The position numbers and the translations under genes are program-made. From Acidovorax soli (GTDB taxonomy: Bacteria; Pseudomonadota; Gammaproteobacteria; Burkholderiales; Burkholderiaceae_C), in assembly GCF_900107605.1 (NCBI RefSeq), contig NZ_FNQJ01000021.1:1-64000 (forward strand): 64,000 nt of DNA, in the 5' to 3' direction. Shown here piece after piece: positions 7,483 through 15,817 of this stretch; position 1 is the first letter of the stretch; the number at the start of each line of letters is the position of its first letter. The notes under the pieces are model-generated. The model saw only the letters and a program-made list of their open reading frames with translations. It did not search any database and had not been told where the DNA came from.

Positions 7483-10205
7483 CATCTCTGTCACAACCCT
7501 GGACAACAACAAAACGAAATCCAGTCCTGATTCCGGCCTTCAGCGCTCCCGGCGGGGTCGCTCGCTTCGACAGCTTTATTCGATCGGCCGACCGGCTGGT
7601 GACCCAACTCGCGCCTTCGCATGCCCTGATCTTGTGCGCCATCCTCTACGAAGGCATGGGCTCATCCGCAGAGCTATCGAACTTCCTTCATGCCTTGGTG
7701 TCATCGCACTCCACCTGTGACGGCCACTACGTCCAATGGTCCGATGAACAGGACCGTCTGCATAGCCGGGCGCTCGATCCACGCACGCGCATCGCATTGT
7801 TCCGAGTCCCCAGTGGAACGTTGCCCAAGAAGGACCTGGACTCCTTCCATCAAGTATTGCTGAAGAACTACCCAATGGCCCAATCCCAGATGGGCAAGGA
7901 CCTCTGGCATCTCATCTTCCACGACGCGCTGGCCTGGCTACATCAGCACATCCCCAATTTTTGTCTGGGGATGCTCACGGGCAGTATTCCCATCACGGCA
8001 CTGCCCCGCGATGTGCTTACGCGATGGAACCTACGACAAAAGGACGTGCACTGGGAAACGCGGGATGCTGCAGATGATGATGCTCTCAGTCCCTCCCACG
8101 ACGGAGCATTGGAAATACTCCTTGAGATGGAGGCGCCCATCAACCGCCGCGCTCGGTGCCTGAAGGAGATTCAAGACCTGTTTACTCTACCCAACCAGGC
8201 AACAGACATCCGGCTTTCTGATCAGCGTTGGCGAACAAGCCTGTACAGCAGGTTGGCCATGACCGCCGACTTGATTGCACGCCAAGGCACAGAAGGCGAT
8301 GCGCTGGTCCTGCTGTGGGTGCACCACCTGCTTAGCGTTGGCAGCGTGCGCCTGAAGAATCCTTCCGTCGCAACAATCTCTCGCTACGTCAGCGCTACCG
8401 CGGGGCTCATCTCCGAAAACTACACTCAATGCCCGTGCTCTGCAGTTCACATGGACGATGAACAGTGGATCGCCTTCTTCGATGCACTGAAGCATGCCGT
8501 TAACAGCGACCCACAACGCCCGGCCCTTGCCTCCTTCCATCAGTTTTGCATCCAGACATTTGGCGCCCCGCCGATGGCGCAGGTACTTTTTTCGGGTGAC
8601 GGAAACACCACGGTAGTGCACGCCAACACGGTCTGGTCCCAAGAAATCCACGGGGCCCTGGAACTTGCCCTCACTGCCAGCAGCGATGCACGCATCTGCG
8701 CCAGTGTGCAAGCGCTGCTGGCTCTTGCCGCTATTTTTCCCCTGCGCATCGGCGAGGCACAAGCCCTACGCCTAGAGGACTTCGTCATCACTGAAGAAGG
8801 CATCGAACTCCGATACCACCCTCGGCGAGGGCAGCATCAAGGTAAAAGCTACAGCGCGAAGCGATGGATGCGCAGCTTCGGCGAGCCGGCGTGGGTGGCG
8901 TGCGTAGCCAGCTGGATCAAGCGCAGGAAGAGTGAAGAAGAGGGCAGACATGGCAAGTCTGCTCTGCTGTTTGGAGATCCCCACAGCAGCCATCGCACCT
9001 ACATGTTTGCCGCCTGCAGCCGACTGGTCAACCGCGCTCTTAAGCAAGTCTGCGGCGACAAATCAGTTTCCTTCCATACGCTGCGGCACGCATGGGTCAA
9101 CCGCAACATCATCCATCAGCTGGATCAGCCTTCTTCTCGTCCAAGCCCCGTTTCCTGGTTGCAAAAAGTTGCCGCTGAGGTGGGACATGCCCAAGTTCCG
9201 ACAACCCTGCAGCACTATTTCCACCGACCCGACATGGCCTTGCGCTGCTCTCTGAACAGCTATTGGCAGACGAGGCCACTTACCGCTGAAGTCGCAGCCT
9301 TCTGGACCGGACGTTCCGCTGCCGCATTGCGAAAGGCTAAACAACGCAGTGAGAACAAAGCGGAATTCTTGTGGTCTTGTCTCTTCGAGACATCCACTGG
9401 GCTGGCTGTACGCCAAGCGCCGCCCCCATCTCTGCTGGCGGCGTTGCCGCCGCCACCAATAGCGTCAATCGGCCTGATGCATGTACGCAAGATCCTCTGC
9501 GATCTTCACACTGGCATACCAGTCGAGGCTGTGGCTTCTCGCTGCAGTGTCCCTTTGGCCACCGTCTTGGAAGTGATCGATCGTGCTGTATTGATCGCCA
9601 ACCAGCTTCTTGTCTTGGGAAGTGTCCGTGGTCGCCGCCTGATCCTCGAACATGCCACGCGGGTGATCAAACTTGCACGGCTACTTCAGATCTTTATGGA
9701 TTGCGATATTCGGCCGACGGTCACCGATGAACCTTCCTGGCAAAAGTTGGCACCTCAAAACATTGCTCCTACGTTTGCACAGCGCAATGCCGTGCGCTCA
9801 TGGATGCACTGCCGCGATGGGCAAAGCATTGCATTGCGACCCGATGGATCGGCCGACGACCTTTTGCGTTGGCTGAGCGACGGCTCCGTTCCTGGCAGCT
9901 GCATTGTCCTTCGAGTTCCAATGAAGCATGTTGCTGATCCTCATTCTCGCGCTACGACTGTGCGCAGTGATTCAGCCAGAAGTGCGCAAGATCAGCTAGG
10001 ACAGTACTTCGGAACCTCCGTCACGATTGAAGGGGTTCGCCAACGGAAACTCGAACAACCTCCCTACATGCTGATCTCAAGAAAGCCTTTCACCAAAACA
10101 TCCAAGCCTTGCCCTTCCGCCAGATTGCGCATGGGATCTTTTCATGGCCTTATGTTTTCCATGGCCGTATGGCACGGCATGATTGGAATGGATGCGCATG
10201 AGTAA
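7479..10205 (+). CDS. Very large tyrosine recombinase, second gene of the operon
   Basis: A 908-residue protein with an intact tyrosine recombinase catalytic domain at about residues 420-590. It shows the first Arg in FPLRIGEAQAL, the HTLRHAW box (His-x-x-Arg), a later GHAQ box and the nucleophile candidate in LQHYFH about ten residues on. Ordinary integrases are 300-450 residues, so about 400 N-terminal and 300 C-terminal residues are extra; the tail includes a helix-turn-helix-like stretch (CSVPLATVLEVIDRAV) near residue 690. It overlaps both neighbours by a few bases, so the three proteins are probably made together. It is likely the catalytic engine of a mobile element; the exact family is not recognised. 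Confidence 0.75.
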   Translation: MTSLSQPWTTTKRNPVLIPAFSAPGGVARFDSFIRSADRLVTQLAPSHALILCAILYEGMGSSAELSNFLHALVSSHSTCDGHYVQWSDEQDRLHSRALDPRTRIALFRVPSGTLPKKDLDSFHQVLLKNYPMAQSQMGKDLWHLIFHDALAWLHQHIPNFCLGMLTGSIPITALPRDVLTRWNLRQKDVHWETRDAADDDALSPSHDGALEILLEMEAPINRRARCLKEIQDLFTLPNQATDIRLSDQRWRTSLYSRLAMTADLIARQGTEGDALVLLWVHHLLSVGSVRLKNPSVATISRYVSATAGLISENYTQCPCSAVHMDDEQWIAFFDALKHAVNSDPQRPALASFHQFCIQTFGAPPMAQVLFSGDGNTTVVHANTVWSQEIHGALELALTASSDARICASVQALLALAAIFPLRIGEAQALRLEDFVITEEGIELRYHPRRGQHQGKSYSAKRWMRSFGEPAWVACVASWIKRRKSEEEGRHGKSALLFGDPHSSHRTYMFAACSRLVNRALKQVCGDKSVSFHTLRHAWVNRNIIHQLDQPSSRPSPVSWLQKVAAEVGHAQVPTTLQHYFHRPDMALRCSLNSYWQTRPLTAEVAAFWTGRSAAALRKAKQRSENKAEFLWSCLFETSTGLAVRQAPPPSLLAALPPPPIASIGLMHVRKILCDLHTGIPVEAVASRCSVPLATVLEVIDRAVLIANQLLVLGSVRGRRLILEHATRVIKLARLLQIFMDCDIRPTVTDEPSWQKLAPQNIAPTFAQRNAVRSWMHCRDGQSIALRPDGSADDLLRWLSDGSVPGSCIVLRVPMKHVADPHSRATTVRSDSARSAQDQLGQYFGTSVTIEGVRQRKLEQPPYMLISRKPFTKTSKPCPSARLRMGSFHGLMFSMAVWHGMIGMDAHE

Positions 10206-10974
10206 GGACCAAGAAATATTTCGGGTGTTCATCAACTCGGTGCAAAAGGCCAGAGATCCCGCCAAGGAGCAGCGGGAGATCATGCTCGTGCAGAACACGA
10301 TGAACACGGTCTTGGGGCAGCTGTCTGAACAGGACCGCCTGTACTACTCTCTGGAGGTAGACCCGGGCAAACTTGACCAGTGGTTAGTGGTTTCCTGCTG
10401 TGACAGTCTTCAGCGCAGGCTCTTTGAGGACAGAAAAGCGCCTTACTCAGCATCCTCCACCGAGGATCCGCTTCTCGCTGGAACAGTCATGCAAGCGACT
10501 AACGCATTGAAGCACCTGAGAACATTGTCTACCTCGACGGGCTTGAGCCCTGATGACTTCATCGATGCCATACGCACCACTGCGCCAGCATTGATCCGCC
10601 TGCTTACGGACCGGGAAGAAACCACGAGCTTCCGGACCAGCGATGGCGTGACTATCTCTGTGGATCCAATCTACCAATCGCGAAGAACAATGCTTCCCGA
10701 CCCCGTCTCCGTTCGCTTTCGTGTAGACATGGTAGGTCGCGAGAAAGCTGTTATTGAGCCGACCAAGGAACATCGATCGCAACTGAAGACCAAGAGCAAG
10801 CAGATCCAGCTTCACTGGCTTCCGCTGGAGCATCCATTTCTGTATGAAATTCTCCTGGAATCCATGGAGTCACGAGCACTCGTTGAGGTTGACGCATGCC
10901 GCTATGTCAATCGGATAGGCCAAACCGTTAATTTGTCTTTTCTTAGGATGATTGAATCGCCCGATGACTGTTGA
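10198..10974 (+). CDS. Third protein of the recombinase operon, unknown function
   Basis: A 258-residue protein whose ATG overlaps the stop of the preceding gene (ATGAGTAA). An alternative ATG lies 15 bases earlier. It is rich in charged residues with a predicted helical N-terminus, and has no membrane segment or recognised catalytic motif. By position it may be an accessory factor, as the small third protein TnpC is for Tn554 recombinases, but it is twice that size and I see no clear similarity. No obvious terminator follows. Confidence 0.55.
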   Translation: MSKDQEIFRVFINSVQKARDPAKEQREIMLVQNTMNTVLGQLSEQDRLYYSLEVDPGKLDQWLVVSCCDSLQRRLFEDRKAPYSASSTEDPLLAGTVMQATNALKHLRTLSTSTGLSPDDFIDAIRTTAPALIRLLTDREETTSFRTSDGVTISVDPIYQSRRTMLPDPVSVRFRVDMVGREKAVIEPTKEHRSQLKTKSKQIQLHWLPLEHPFLYEILLESMESRALVEVDACRYVNRIGQTVNLSFLRMIESPDDC

Positions 10975-11021
10975 CATACATGAGGAGCGCTCGAATCTGT
11001 GCCTTTGCCTTCGGGTAATGT

Positions 11022-11363
11022 TTACGTTGGGGTGGCAGGGGCATCCACCGTCATTGCGGGTACGCGGAGTTCGATGCGGATGGCGCGCGGCGTGACCTCG
11101 CCTTGCTCCAACCGCTCGGCCAGAACGCGCAACGCTACGGCCTGGGCCTTCGCCATGGCATCTTCAGCCGTGGCTCCCAAGGCACGTGCTCCCGGCAGCT
11201 CCGGGACAACCTCGGCCAGAAACCGTCCGTCGTTGTCACGCATGCACTCCAACGTGTAGTTGGCGGCGCAGGGGCCAGAAGGTTGCGTTTGGCTCGTGGC
11301 CACATATATGCCGAACCAGGTAATCACGCCGCCGATAAGGCATAGGGTAATTAAGCCCACCAT
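11022..11363 (-). CDS. Membrane-anchored HicB-like protein
   Basis: A 113-residue protein. The ATG at 11363 is preceded by AAGGA about eight bases upstream; longer starts exist. Residues 1-24 form a hydrophobic membrane segment. The following part, RFLAEVVPELPGARALGATAEDA and the helix after it (about residues 47-90), looks like the HicB antitoxin fold, which has a characteristic AEVPELPG strand and turn. No hicA toxin gene is adjacent, and the C-terminal DNA-binding domain of HicB is missing. A signal-anchor joined to a HicB-like domain is unusual; its function is not known. Confidence 0.55.
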   Translation of the reverse strand: MVGLITLCLIGGVITWFGIYVATSQTQPSGPCAANYTLECMRDNDGRFLAEVVPELPGARALGATAEDAMAKAQAVALRVLAERLEQGEVTPRAIRIELRVPAMTVDAPATPT

Positions 11364-11622
11364 GGCGCATATTCCTTTCATCTTGTAGAGAACTGCCAAG
11401 CAGATCTCATGCGATACCGATCAACGCCTGCGCACCAGCATGGGTTGCCTCACTCGCCAACATAGACAGGGGCGCGATGTGTACTTTGCGTCAGGGCCTT
11501 CGCGGCGGTCTACCGCGCGAGCGGTTTAGTCCTCCGCTGCACAGCCGACTTCAAGTGAGCCCACTTGCAGTGCCCGCACAAAGATCCTGCAGTCTTGCGT
11601 CCAACCTTAAAATCGTCTTGAG

Positions 11623-11745
11623 CTACAGTCCAATGGCATTGGAGAGCACTTCGTCGGTAAATCCCATGAGCGTGCCAGCGCGAAGCGCACCTTGCGTCAA
11701 CACATGGTCTTCGATCAACAGCGCCGGGGTAACGAGCCAAAGCGT
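11623..11745 (-). other. In-frame coding-like extension after the next gene's TGA stop
   Basis: Reading on past the stop of the gene at 11746-12117 gives 40 further sense codons, including LIEDHVLTQGALRAG and GFTDEVLSN, before a TAG. The composition looks coding. It could be a separate small gene starting at an internal GTG or TTG, or the real C-terminus of the upstream protein cut off by a nonsense mutation. The rest of the interval 11364-11622 shows nothing convincing. Confidence 0.35.
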
Positions 11746-12117
11746 TCAGACGCCCAAAGCGCTTTCGTCCACTGGCCACTGCAGCTCTCGCGCAACCCTG
11801 CGCATGATCCATACGCACTGCGCATCTGTGCACCATCGCTTGGCCAGAAGACCTTTTAACGCAGTCTTCACCGTCGCTTCCTGGCCCCCTTCAAAGGTGG
11901 GCAGCTTTCGCTGGCAGTACGGAACCATCTGCGAGACCAGGTCGTCACACATCTGAAAGGCTGCCACGACTTCTGAGGGCGAAGTACCTGGCGCATAGAA
12001 CTTTCCATCTTCCTCAACGAGGCTCATCTTCGGCTGGGCGCCTCCAATGGCAGAGGGAACCGCAGTCACCGGGAAATCATCCGGCACGCCTGGATAGCTG
12101 GCACGGTCAATCGTCAT
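11746..12117 (-). CDS. Conserved accessory-region protein, unknown function
   Basis: A 123-residue protein starting at an ATG preceded by AAGGAAT at a good distance. Its central part (AIGGAQPKMSL, followed by GKFYAPGTSPSEV) recalls the GAQPK loop of HipA-type N-terminal domains, but there is no kinase domain and the likeness may be chance. The C-terminal half is helical. It lies about 60 bases after the 224-residue gene on the same strand and is probably co-transcribed with it. See the following entry for a possible C-terminal continuation. Confidence 0.6.
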   Translation of the reverse strand: MTIDRASYPGVPDDFPVTAVPSAIGGAQPKMSLVEEDGKFYAPGTSPSEVVAAFQMCDDLVSQMVPYCQRKLPTFEGGQEATVKTALKGLLAKRWCTDAQCVWIMRRVARELQWPVDESALGV

Positions 12118-12178
12118 ATCAATTCCTTGCGTACTACTTCGCCATACAGCCGGTACTGCCCTGTCCATTCAAACCTCT

Positions 12179-12853
12179 TCAGGCCTTCACTTCAGGGGCA
12201 GTGTGGTGGGCGGGAGCCAGTACGGCCCGCTCGCGCAGCCAGCTTGCTTTGTCGTATACAAAGTCCGGAAACTCTTGGGTCAAGGTGGTTTTCTGCAAGA
12301 TGAGTTCTCGGGCCAAGTGCGCCACTTCTGCCAGCTCCTTTTCATTTCTTACTTCAAACGGTGCCACAAGGCTGACACCCATCGCCCAACTGAGACGCTC
12401 CCATTTCCATGAGGGCCGAACCTCCAAGTCAATCCCATCCCGGGTCAGCCGTTCTTCAATTTTCTGAAGCTTTGCGTAGTGCTGTGTCTGGGCCTCGGAA
12501 GGTGCGCGGCTGGTGAAGCTGCTCAGTTTTTTCCGCTTGCTCGACTTGCCAACCATCTTGTAGCCTTTGGTCCCGCCCTCAAAGAGCCAGTCATCCCGTG
12601 GGCCGTCACCCGCCTCGTCCCAAGCCATGGAAGAAATAGCCTCCCCATAGATGTGTCGAGGGTGATGCCACCAGACGATGATGCGCCGCCCGTTGAGGAT
12701 GAAACCCACGTCATCCCAATACGACAGACTTTCAGGCCCCATGTTCCAGTAGGCGTGCGGGATGAACAGACCGCCATCTGAAAGACGCCACTGTTGCATG
12801 CGGTGATACTCACGCATGCGCCTACCCAAATACTCATAATGCGGATTTCTCAT
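12179..12853 (-). CDS. Hypothetical protein, 224 residues
   Basis: The start ATG is preceded by AAGGAAT. The N-terminal half is rich in Trp, Tyr and His (for example IIVWWHHPRHIYGEAI), and the middle is basic (KSSKRKKLSSF). A later part (ERLTRDGIDLEVRPSWKWERLSW) suggests a mixed alpha/beta domain. I do not recognise a family. It is the second gene of a minus-strand run of four unknown genes (13760 to 11746) with short gaps, which looks like one operon belonging to a mobile island. Confidence 0.6.
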   Translation of the reverse strand: MRNPHYEYLGRRMREYHRMQQWRLSDGGLFIPHAYWNMGPESLSYWDDVGFILNGRRIIVWWHHPRHIYGEAISSMAWDEAGDGPRDDWLFEGGTKGYKMVGKSSKRKKLSSFTSRAPSEAQTQHYAKLQKIEERLTRDGIDLEVRPSWKWERLSWAMGVSLVAPFEVRNEKELAEVAHLARELILQKTTLTQEFPDFVYDKASWLRERAVLAPAHHTAPEVKA

Positions 12854-12866
12854 GTGGATTCCTTGG

Positions 12867-13121
12867 TCAACCCTTGGGTGCTAAGGCCCAGGCAGACGTC
12901 GACAGGCGCAGCCAGGGACCCAGTGTTTCCTTCAAACAACTGTGGCAAAGATCGATATCCACCCGCGTTCCATCGCCCAGGGGCGATCCCCAGCCCGCGT
13001 CGAACCCCAGCTGCAGGAAGTTGTTCAGGCCATCGCCCTCATCGTGTCGCGCCTGCGTTCCACAGCGGTCGCAAATGAGTTCCGCGACGAACGGTGTCGA
13101 CATCAATTCATGAACTCTCAT
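12867..13121 (-). CDS. Small zinc-ribbon-like protein
   Basis: An 84-residue protein. The ATG at 13121 is taken because AAGG lies nine bases upstream; an in-frame GTG exists nine bases earlier. Two Cys pairs (CDRCG near residue 19 and CHSC near residue 60) are spaced as in a zinc ribbon. No catalytic motif is visible, so a structural or nucleic-acid-binding role is the most that can be inferred. It is 13 bases upstream of the 224-residue gene on the same strand. Confidence 0.65.
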   Translation of the reverse strand: MRVHELMSTPFVAELICDRCGTQARHDEGDGLNNFLQLGFDAGWGSPLGDGTRVDIDLCHSCLKETLGPWLRLSTSAWALAPKG

Positions 13122-13142
13122 TTTGTGCACCTTGATTGATAG

Positions 13143-13760
13143 CTAAGGCATCTGCATCATCACACTGCCAAGCGCAGCCTGTATACGCGCTACCTGCTGC
13201 GGGTCAGCCGTGTCGTCATGTTCCATCCCCAGCACTTGAGCAAGTGTGTATCCCAGATCCGCGTGGCAGCGTCGCAGTTGCCTGAGGGGCTCTTCCAGTA
13301 ACGCTTTGTGTGCCGAGGCTATGCGGCTGCGATAGAAGCGCATGGTTTCGGCATTCTGGGCAGCAGGCCGCCCCAGGACTTGTTGGTAGGCACACCAATA
13401 GTAGCCACAGGATTGCACAAAGGCGGCGACTGCTGCCAACTCTCTTTCGTGGCGGTGCAACAGTCTCGGGTAACGGCTCGCTTGGTTTGCGGCGCGTTCG
13501 CAAAGGTCCAGAGGCATGGTCGCCGGCTCTCCCGCAGGAGTTGCCACGGGATGAAGATAGGCACGCACCAGGCCATCATCGCCAAAAAGATTGCGAATGA
13601 ATGCGTTCAGCGCGCCCTGTGCAGCATCGGGCATACGAGCGTAGATCTCGTCGCGATATTGCGTGATCACGTCACAGTCATGTTGCTGCACGCGCTCCGA
13701 CATGAGCGTGCGGAGGGAGATGCGGTTACGGTTTCGATGCAAGTGAAGTGATGCGGTCAT
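13143..13760 (-). CDS. Hypothetical protein, 205 residues
   Basis: The start has a strong AAGGAG site seven bases upstream. The protein is largely helical, Arg- and Ala-rich, with a conserved-looking CGYYWCAYQQVLGRPAAQ segment near residue 117 and no membrane span. I do not recognise a family. It is the first gene of the minus-strand run that ends at 11746, and lies downstream of the integrase on the same strand after 122 bases without a gene, so its expression may depend on an island promoter. Confidence 0.6.
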   Translation of the reverse strand: MTASLHLHRNRNRISLRTLMSERVQQHDCDVITQYRDEIYARMPDAAQGALNAFIRNLFGDDGLVRAYLHPVATPAGEPATMPLDLCERAANQASRYPRLLHRHERELAAVAAFVQSCGYYWCAYQQVLGRPAAQNAETMRFYRSRIASAHKALLEEPLRQLRRCHADLGYTLAQVLGMEHDDTADPQQVARIQAALGSVMMQMP

Positions 13761-13882
13761 ATGAAACTCCTTGGCACTCGAAGTGCAGATTCGGCCAATC
13801 GGGCTTACAGGGTGGGCGCAGGCAAGGCTCCGCCCTGCCCTGCGCGTCGGGCACTTGGCGTAGGTTCAAAAAAGCGATGTGG

Positions 13883-15154
13883 TTAGGTAGTGGTTGCCAC
13901 TGCCGGTGAAGCCTCAAGCGCCAGGATCACGGGGGTCACGTTCCCCGTGACGGGCGCTAACGAGATGTGCTGCTTGAGCAAGCGCTCCATGGCAGAGCCG
14001 TCCCGGCGCGTCAGGTTGGGCACATACCGGCTGTAGACACGGAACAGCATTTCGGTGCTGGTGTGACCCAACTGTCGCGCAATCCATTCCGGCGCTTCCC
14101 CGGCAGCAAGCCACAGCGTTGCCGCCGTATGCCGCATCTGGTAGGCCCTGCGGTGCTCCAACCCCAGGTGACGTAGCAGCGGCGCCCAGACCCGGTTGAG
14201 GAAGTTCTGGTTATCAATGGGCTTGCCACTGCGCAAGCTGAATACATACTCCGAGTCAGGGTGCCGAGTCTTGAACTGCGCCTGCAGGGCATCGAACACC
14301 ATCTCGTTCATCTGGATGTCGCGCATGCTGCCATCCGTCTTGAGCTCGTCTTCCTCGTTGAGCACGATCGACTCACGCACCAGGATGAGCCGACGCTCGA
14401 AATCGATGTACTTCCATTTGAGACCATGCACCTCTCCGGTTCGCATTCCTGTGAAAAAGCGCACGGTGAAGTAGTTGCGATAGTCCGCCCTCGCGGTGGA
14501 CAGGATGCGCTGCACGTCCTCCAGCGTGAAGGGCATGACATCGCTGCGCTTCATCTTCAAGGGTTTGATATTGCGGAAGGCGGACGTAAACTCGAACCGG
14601 TCGGCCGCTTCGTTAAGGATCTGTCGCAAAGGCTTCATGATGGAGTTGATGCGTCGGTTGGATAGGGTGTTGCTGGACTTTCGGGCGGGAACTTTGGCGA
14701 GTGAAGCCCGAAATGCCAGTACGTCTGCCTTGGTGATCTGGCCGACCTCCTTGTCCCCGAAAAAGGGGATCAGGTATTTGTCCAGTGCACCGCGTTGCGT
14801 GATGCTGTAGCTGCGCCGCCATGTCACCTCGGCCTCTACGAACCACACCTCGGCGAAGTCGCTAAACAGCGGGGTTGTGCTGGGAGGCTGCTTCAACGCG
14901 CCTGGTGCAGGCCCGGCAAGCATGGGCTCCTGCGGGGGGTCTGTCTCCACGGCAGGCAAGGGTTTGCCGAAGGTTTTTTGGTAATCGAAGGCGCCCAGGG
15001 CGATTTCTCCTTCGATGCGCTCCAGCACCTTCAGTAAGCGCTTGCGGTTGGCTGAGGTGTCGGGCAACGTGGTGTATTCCCGCAGCCGCTGCCCCGCATA
15101 TCGGAAGTCCAGGAACAGCGTCCCTTTACTTTCCAGGCGGCGGATACTACCCAT
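13883..15154 (-). CDS. int: Tyrosine integrase with an N-terminal arm-binding (DUF3596-type) domain
   Basis: A 423-residue phage-type integrase. Residues 1-60 form an arm-type DNA-binding domain (SIRRLESKGTLFLDFRY). A core-binding domain lies at about 100-190. The catalytic domain follows with FFTGMRTGEVHGL (Arg), YQMRHTAATLW (box II), RQLGHTSTEM (GH) and RVYSRYV (nucleophile Tyr). Its start overlaps the excisionase-like gene by eight bases. It is the likely integrase of a genomic island or prophage remnant in this part of the window. Its attachment site is not identifiable from one boundary. Confidence 0.92.
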   Translation of the reverse strand: MGSIRRLESKGTLFLDFRYAGQRLREYTTLPDTSANRKRLLKVLERIEGEIALGAFDYQKTFGKPLPAVETDPPQEPMLAGPAPGALKQPPSTTPLFSDFAEVWFVEAEVTWRRSYSITQRGALDKYLIPFFGDKEVGQITKADVLAFRASLAKVPARKSSNTLSNRRINSIMKPLRQILNEAADRFEFTSAFRNIKPLKMKRSDVMPFTLEDVQRILSTARADYRNYFTVRFFTGMRTGEVHGLKWKYIDFERRLILVRESIVLNEEDELKTDGSMRDIQMNEMVFDALQAQFKTRHPDSEYVFSLRSGKPIDNQNFLNRVWAPLLRHLGLEHRRAYQMRHTAATLWLAAGEAPEWIARQLGHTSTEMLFRVYSRYVPNLTRRDGSAMERLLKQHISLAPVTGNVTPVILALEASPAVATTT

Positions 15155-15386
15155 GAATCACACCTCCATTGGCCAGCGGTATGCCCTCTGCACATACGGC
15201 CGAATACTGAGTCATGTCTGTTTCGATGTGCTCCCAGATATAGAGAGTTTTGCGTCCACCGAAAGGGCGGATGTAATGCCGACCCTCAAGTAGGACGCTG
15301 TCCTTGAGCCTGTCCCGGATGGTCCGTGCGTCGTACTTGATGCGGTCTGACAACTCGTCAGTGGTCAGATAGGTACACGATGTCAT
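15147..15386 (-). CDS. Excisionase-like small DNA-binding protein
   Basis: A 79-residue protein directly upstream of, and overlapping, the integrase. The N-terminal half (YLTTDELSDRIKYDARTIRDRL) is a winged-helix/MerR-like fold typical of excisionases and of small helix-turn-helix regulators that sit next to integrases. A GGAGAG site precedes the ATG. The role in excision directionality is inferred from size, fold and position. Confidence 0.7.
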   Translation of the reverse strand: MTSCTYLTTDELSDRIKYDARTIRDRLKDSVLLEGRHYIRPFGGRKTLYIWEHIETDMTQYSAVCAEGIPLANGGVIHG

Positions 15387-15522
15387 TTCTCTCTCCTTGC
15401 AATGGTGGACAATCAGGATTCAAAAAAGTCACGCACTGCGTTTTTTTGTCATCCTGGATGGCATTATGAGCGCGAAATCGCCCTTGTCAATGACTTTTTG
15501 TCGTTCTGAGCGATATTTCTAC
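15387..15522. promoter_or_regulatory. Divergent control region between xis/int and the XRE regulator
   Basis: This 136-base gap separates the minus-strand xis-int pair from the plus-strand XRE gene and must hold both promoters. It is AT-rich compared with its surroundings. Related half-sites AAAAAAGTCAC, TTTTTTTGTCATCC and ATGACTTTTTGTCG recur in alternating orientation at about 15420-15505, a pattern expected for operators bound by the neighbouring repressor. Binding is inferred only. Confidence 0.45.
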
Positions 15523-15756
15523 ATGGAGAATGTCTTGATCAAGTGTCACCTGTCCAGGCTTATGGGAGAACGAAAGCTCAAGATCAGCGACCTTGCGCGG
15601 GACACTGGTCTCCATAGGAACACCATCACGCTGCTCTACCAGGAGACGGCTACACGAGTTGATCTGGATGCGATCAACACCTTGTGTGGCTACTTCAGCG
15701 TTCCGGTAGGTGAATTGTTCGAATACGTCCCAGACAGTACGTCGGACCAAGAATGA
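15523..15756 (+). CDS. XRE-family (Cro/CI-type) regulator
   Basis: A 77-residue single-domain helix-turn-helix protein (LKISDLARDTGLHRNTITLL forms the second and third helices) of the small Cro/CI group. The frame is open further upstream with alternative ATGs at 15397 and 15466, but the HTH domain begins right after the ATG at 15523. It diverges from the excisionase-integrase pair and lies 62 bases upstream of hsdM on the same strand. It could control island excision, the restriction locus, or both. Controller proteins of similar size are known for restriction systems, but this link is inference. Confidence 0.8.
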   Translation: MENVLIKCHLSRLMGERKLKISDLARDTGLHRNTITLLYQETATRVDLDAINTLCGYFSVPVGELFEYVPDSTSDQE

Positions 15757-15817
15757 CAACCCGTCCCCTGCGGCACAACACGAAGTTGCCTCAGAGATCT
15801 GCGTATAACCACCATCA

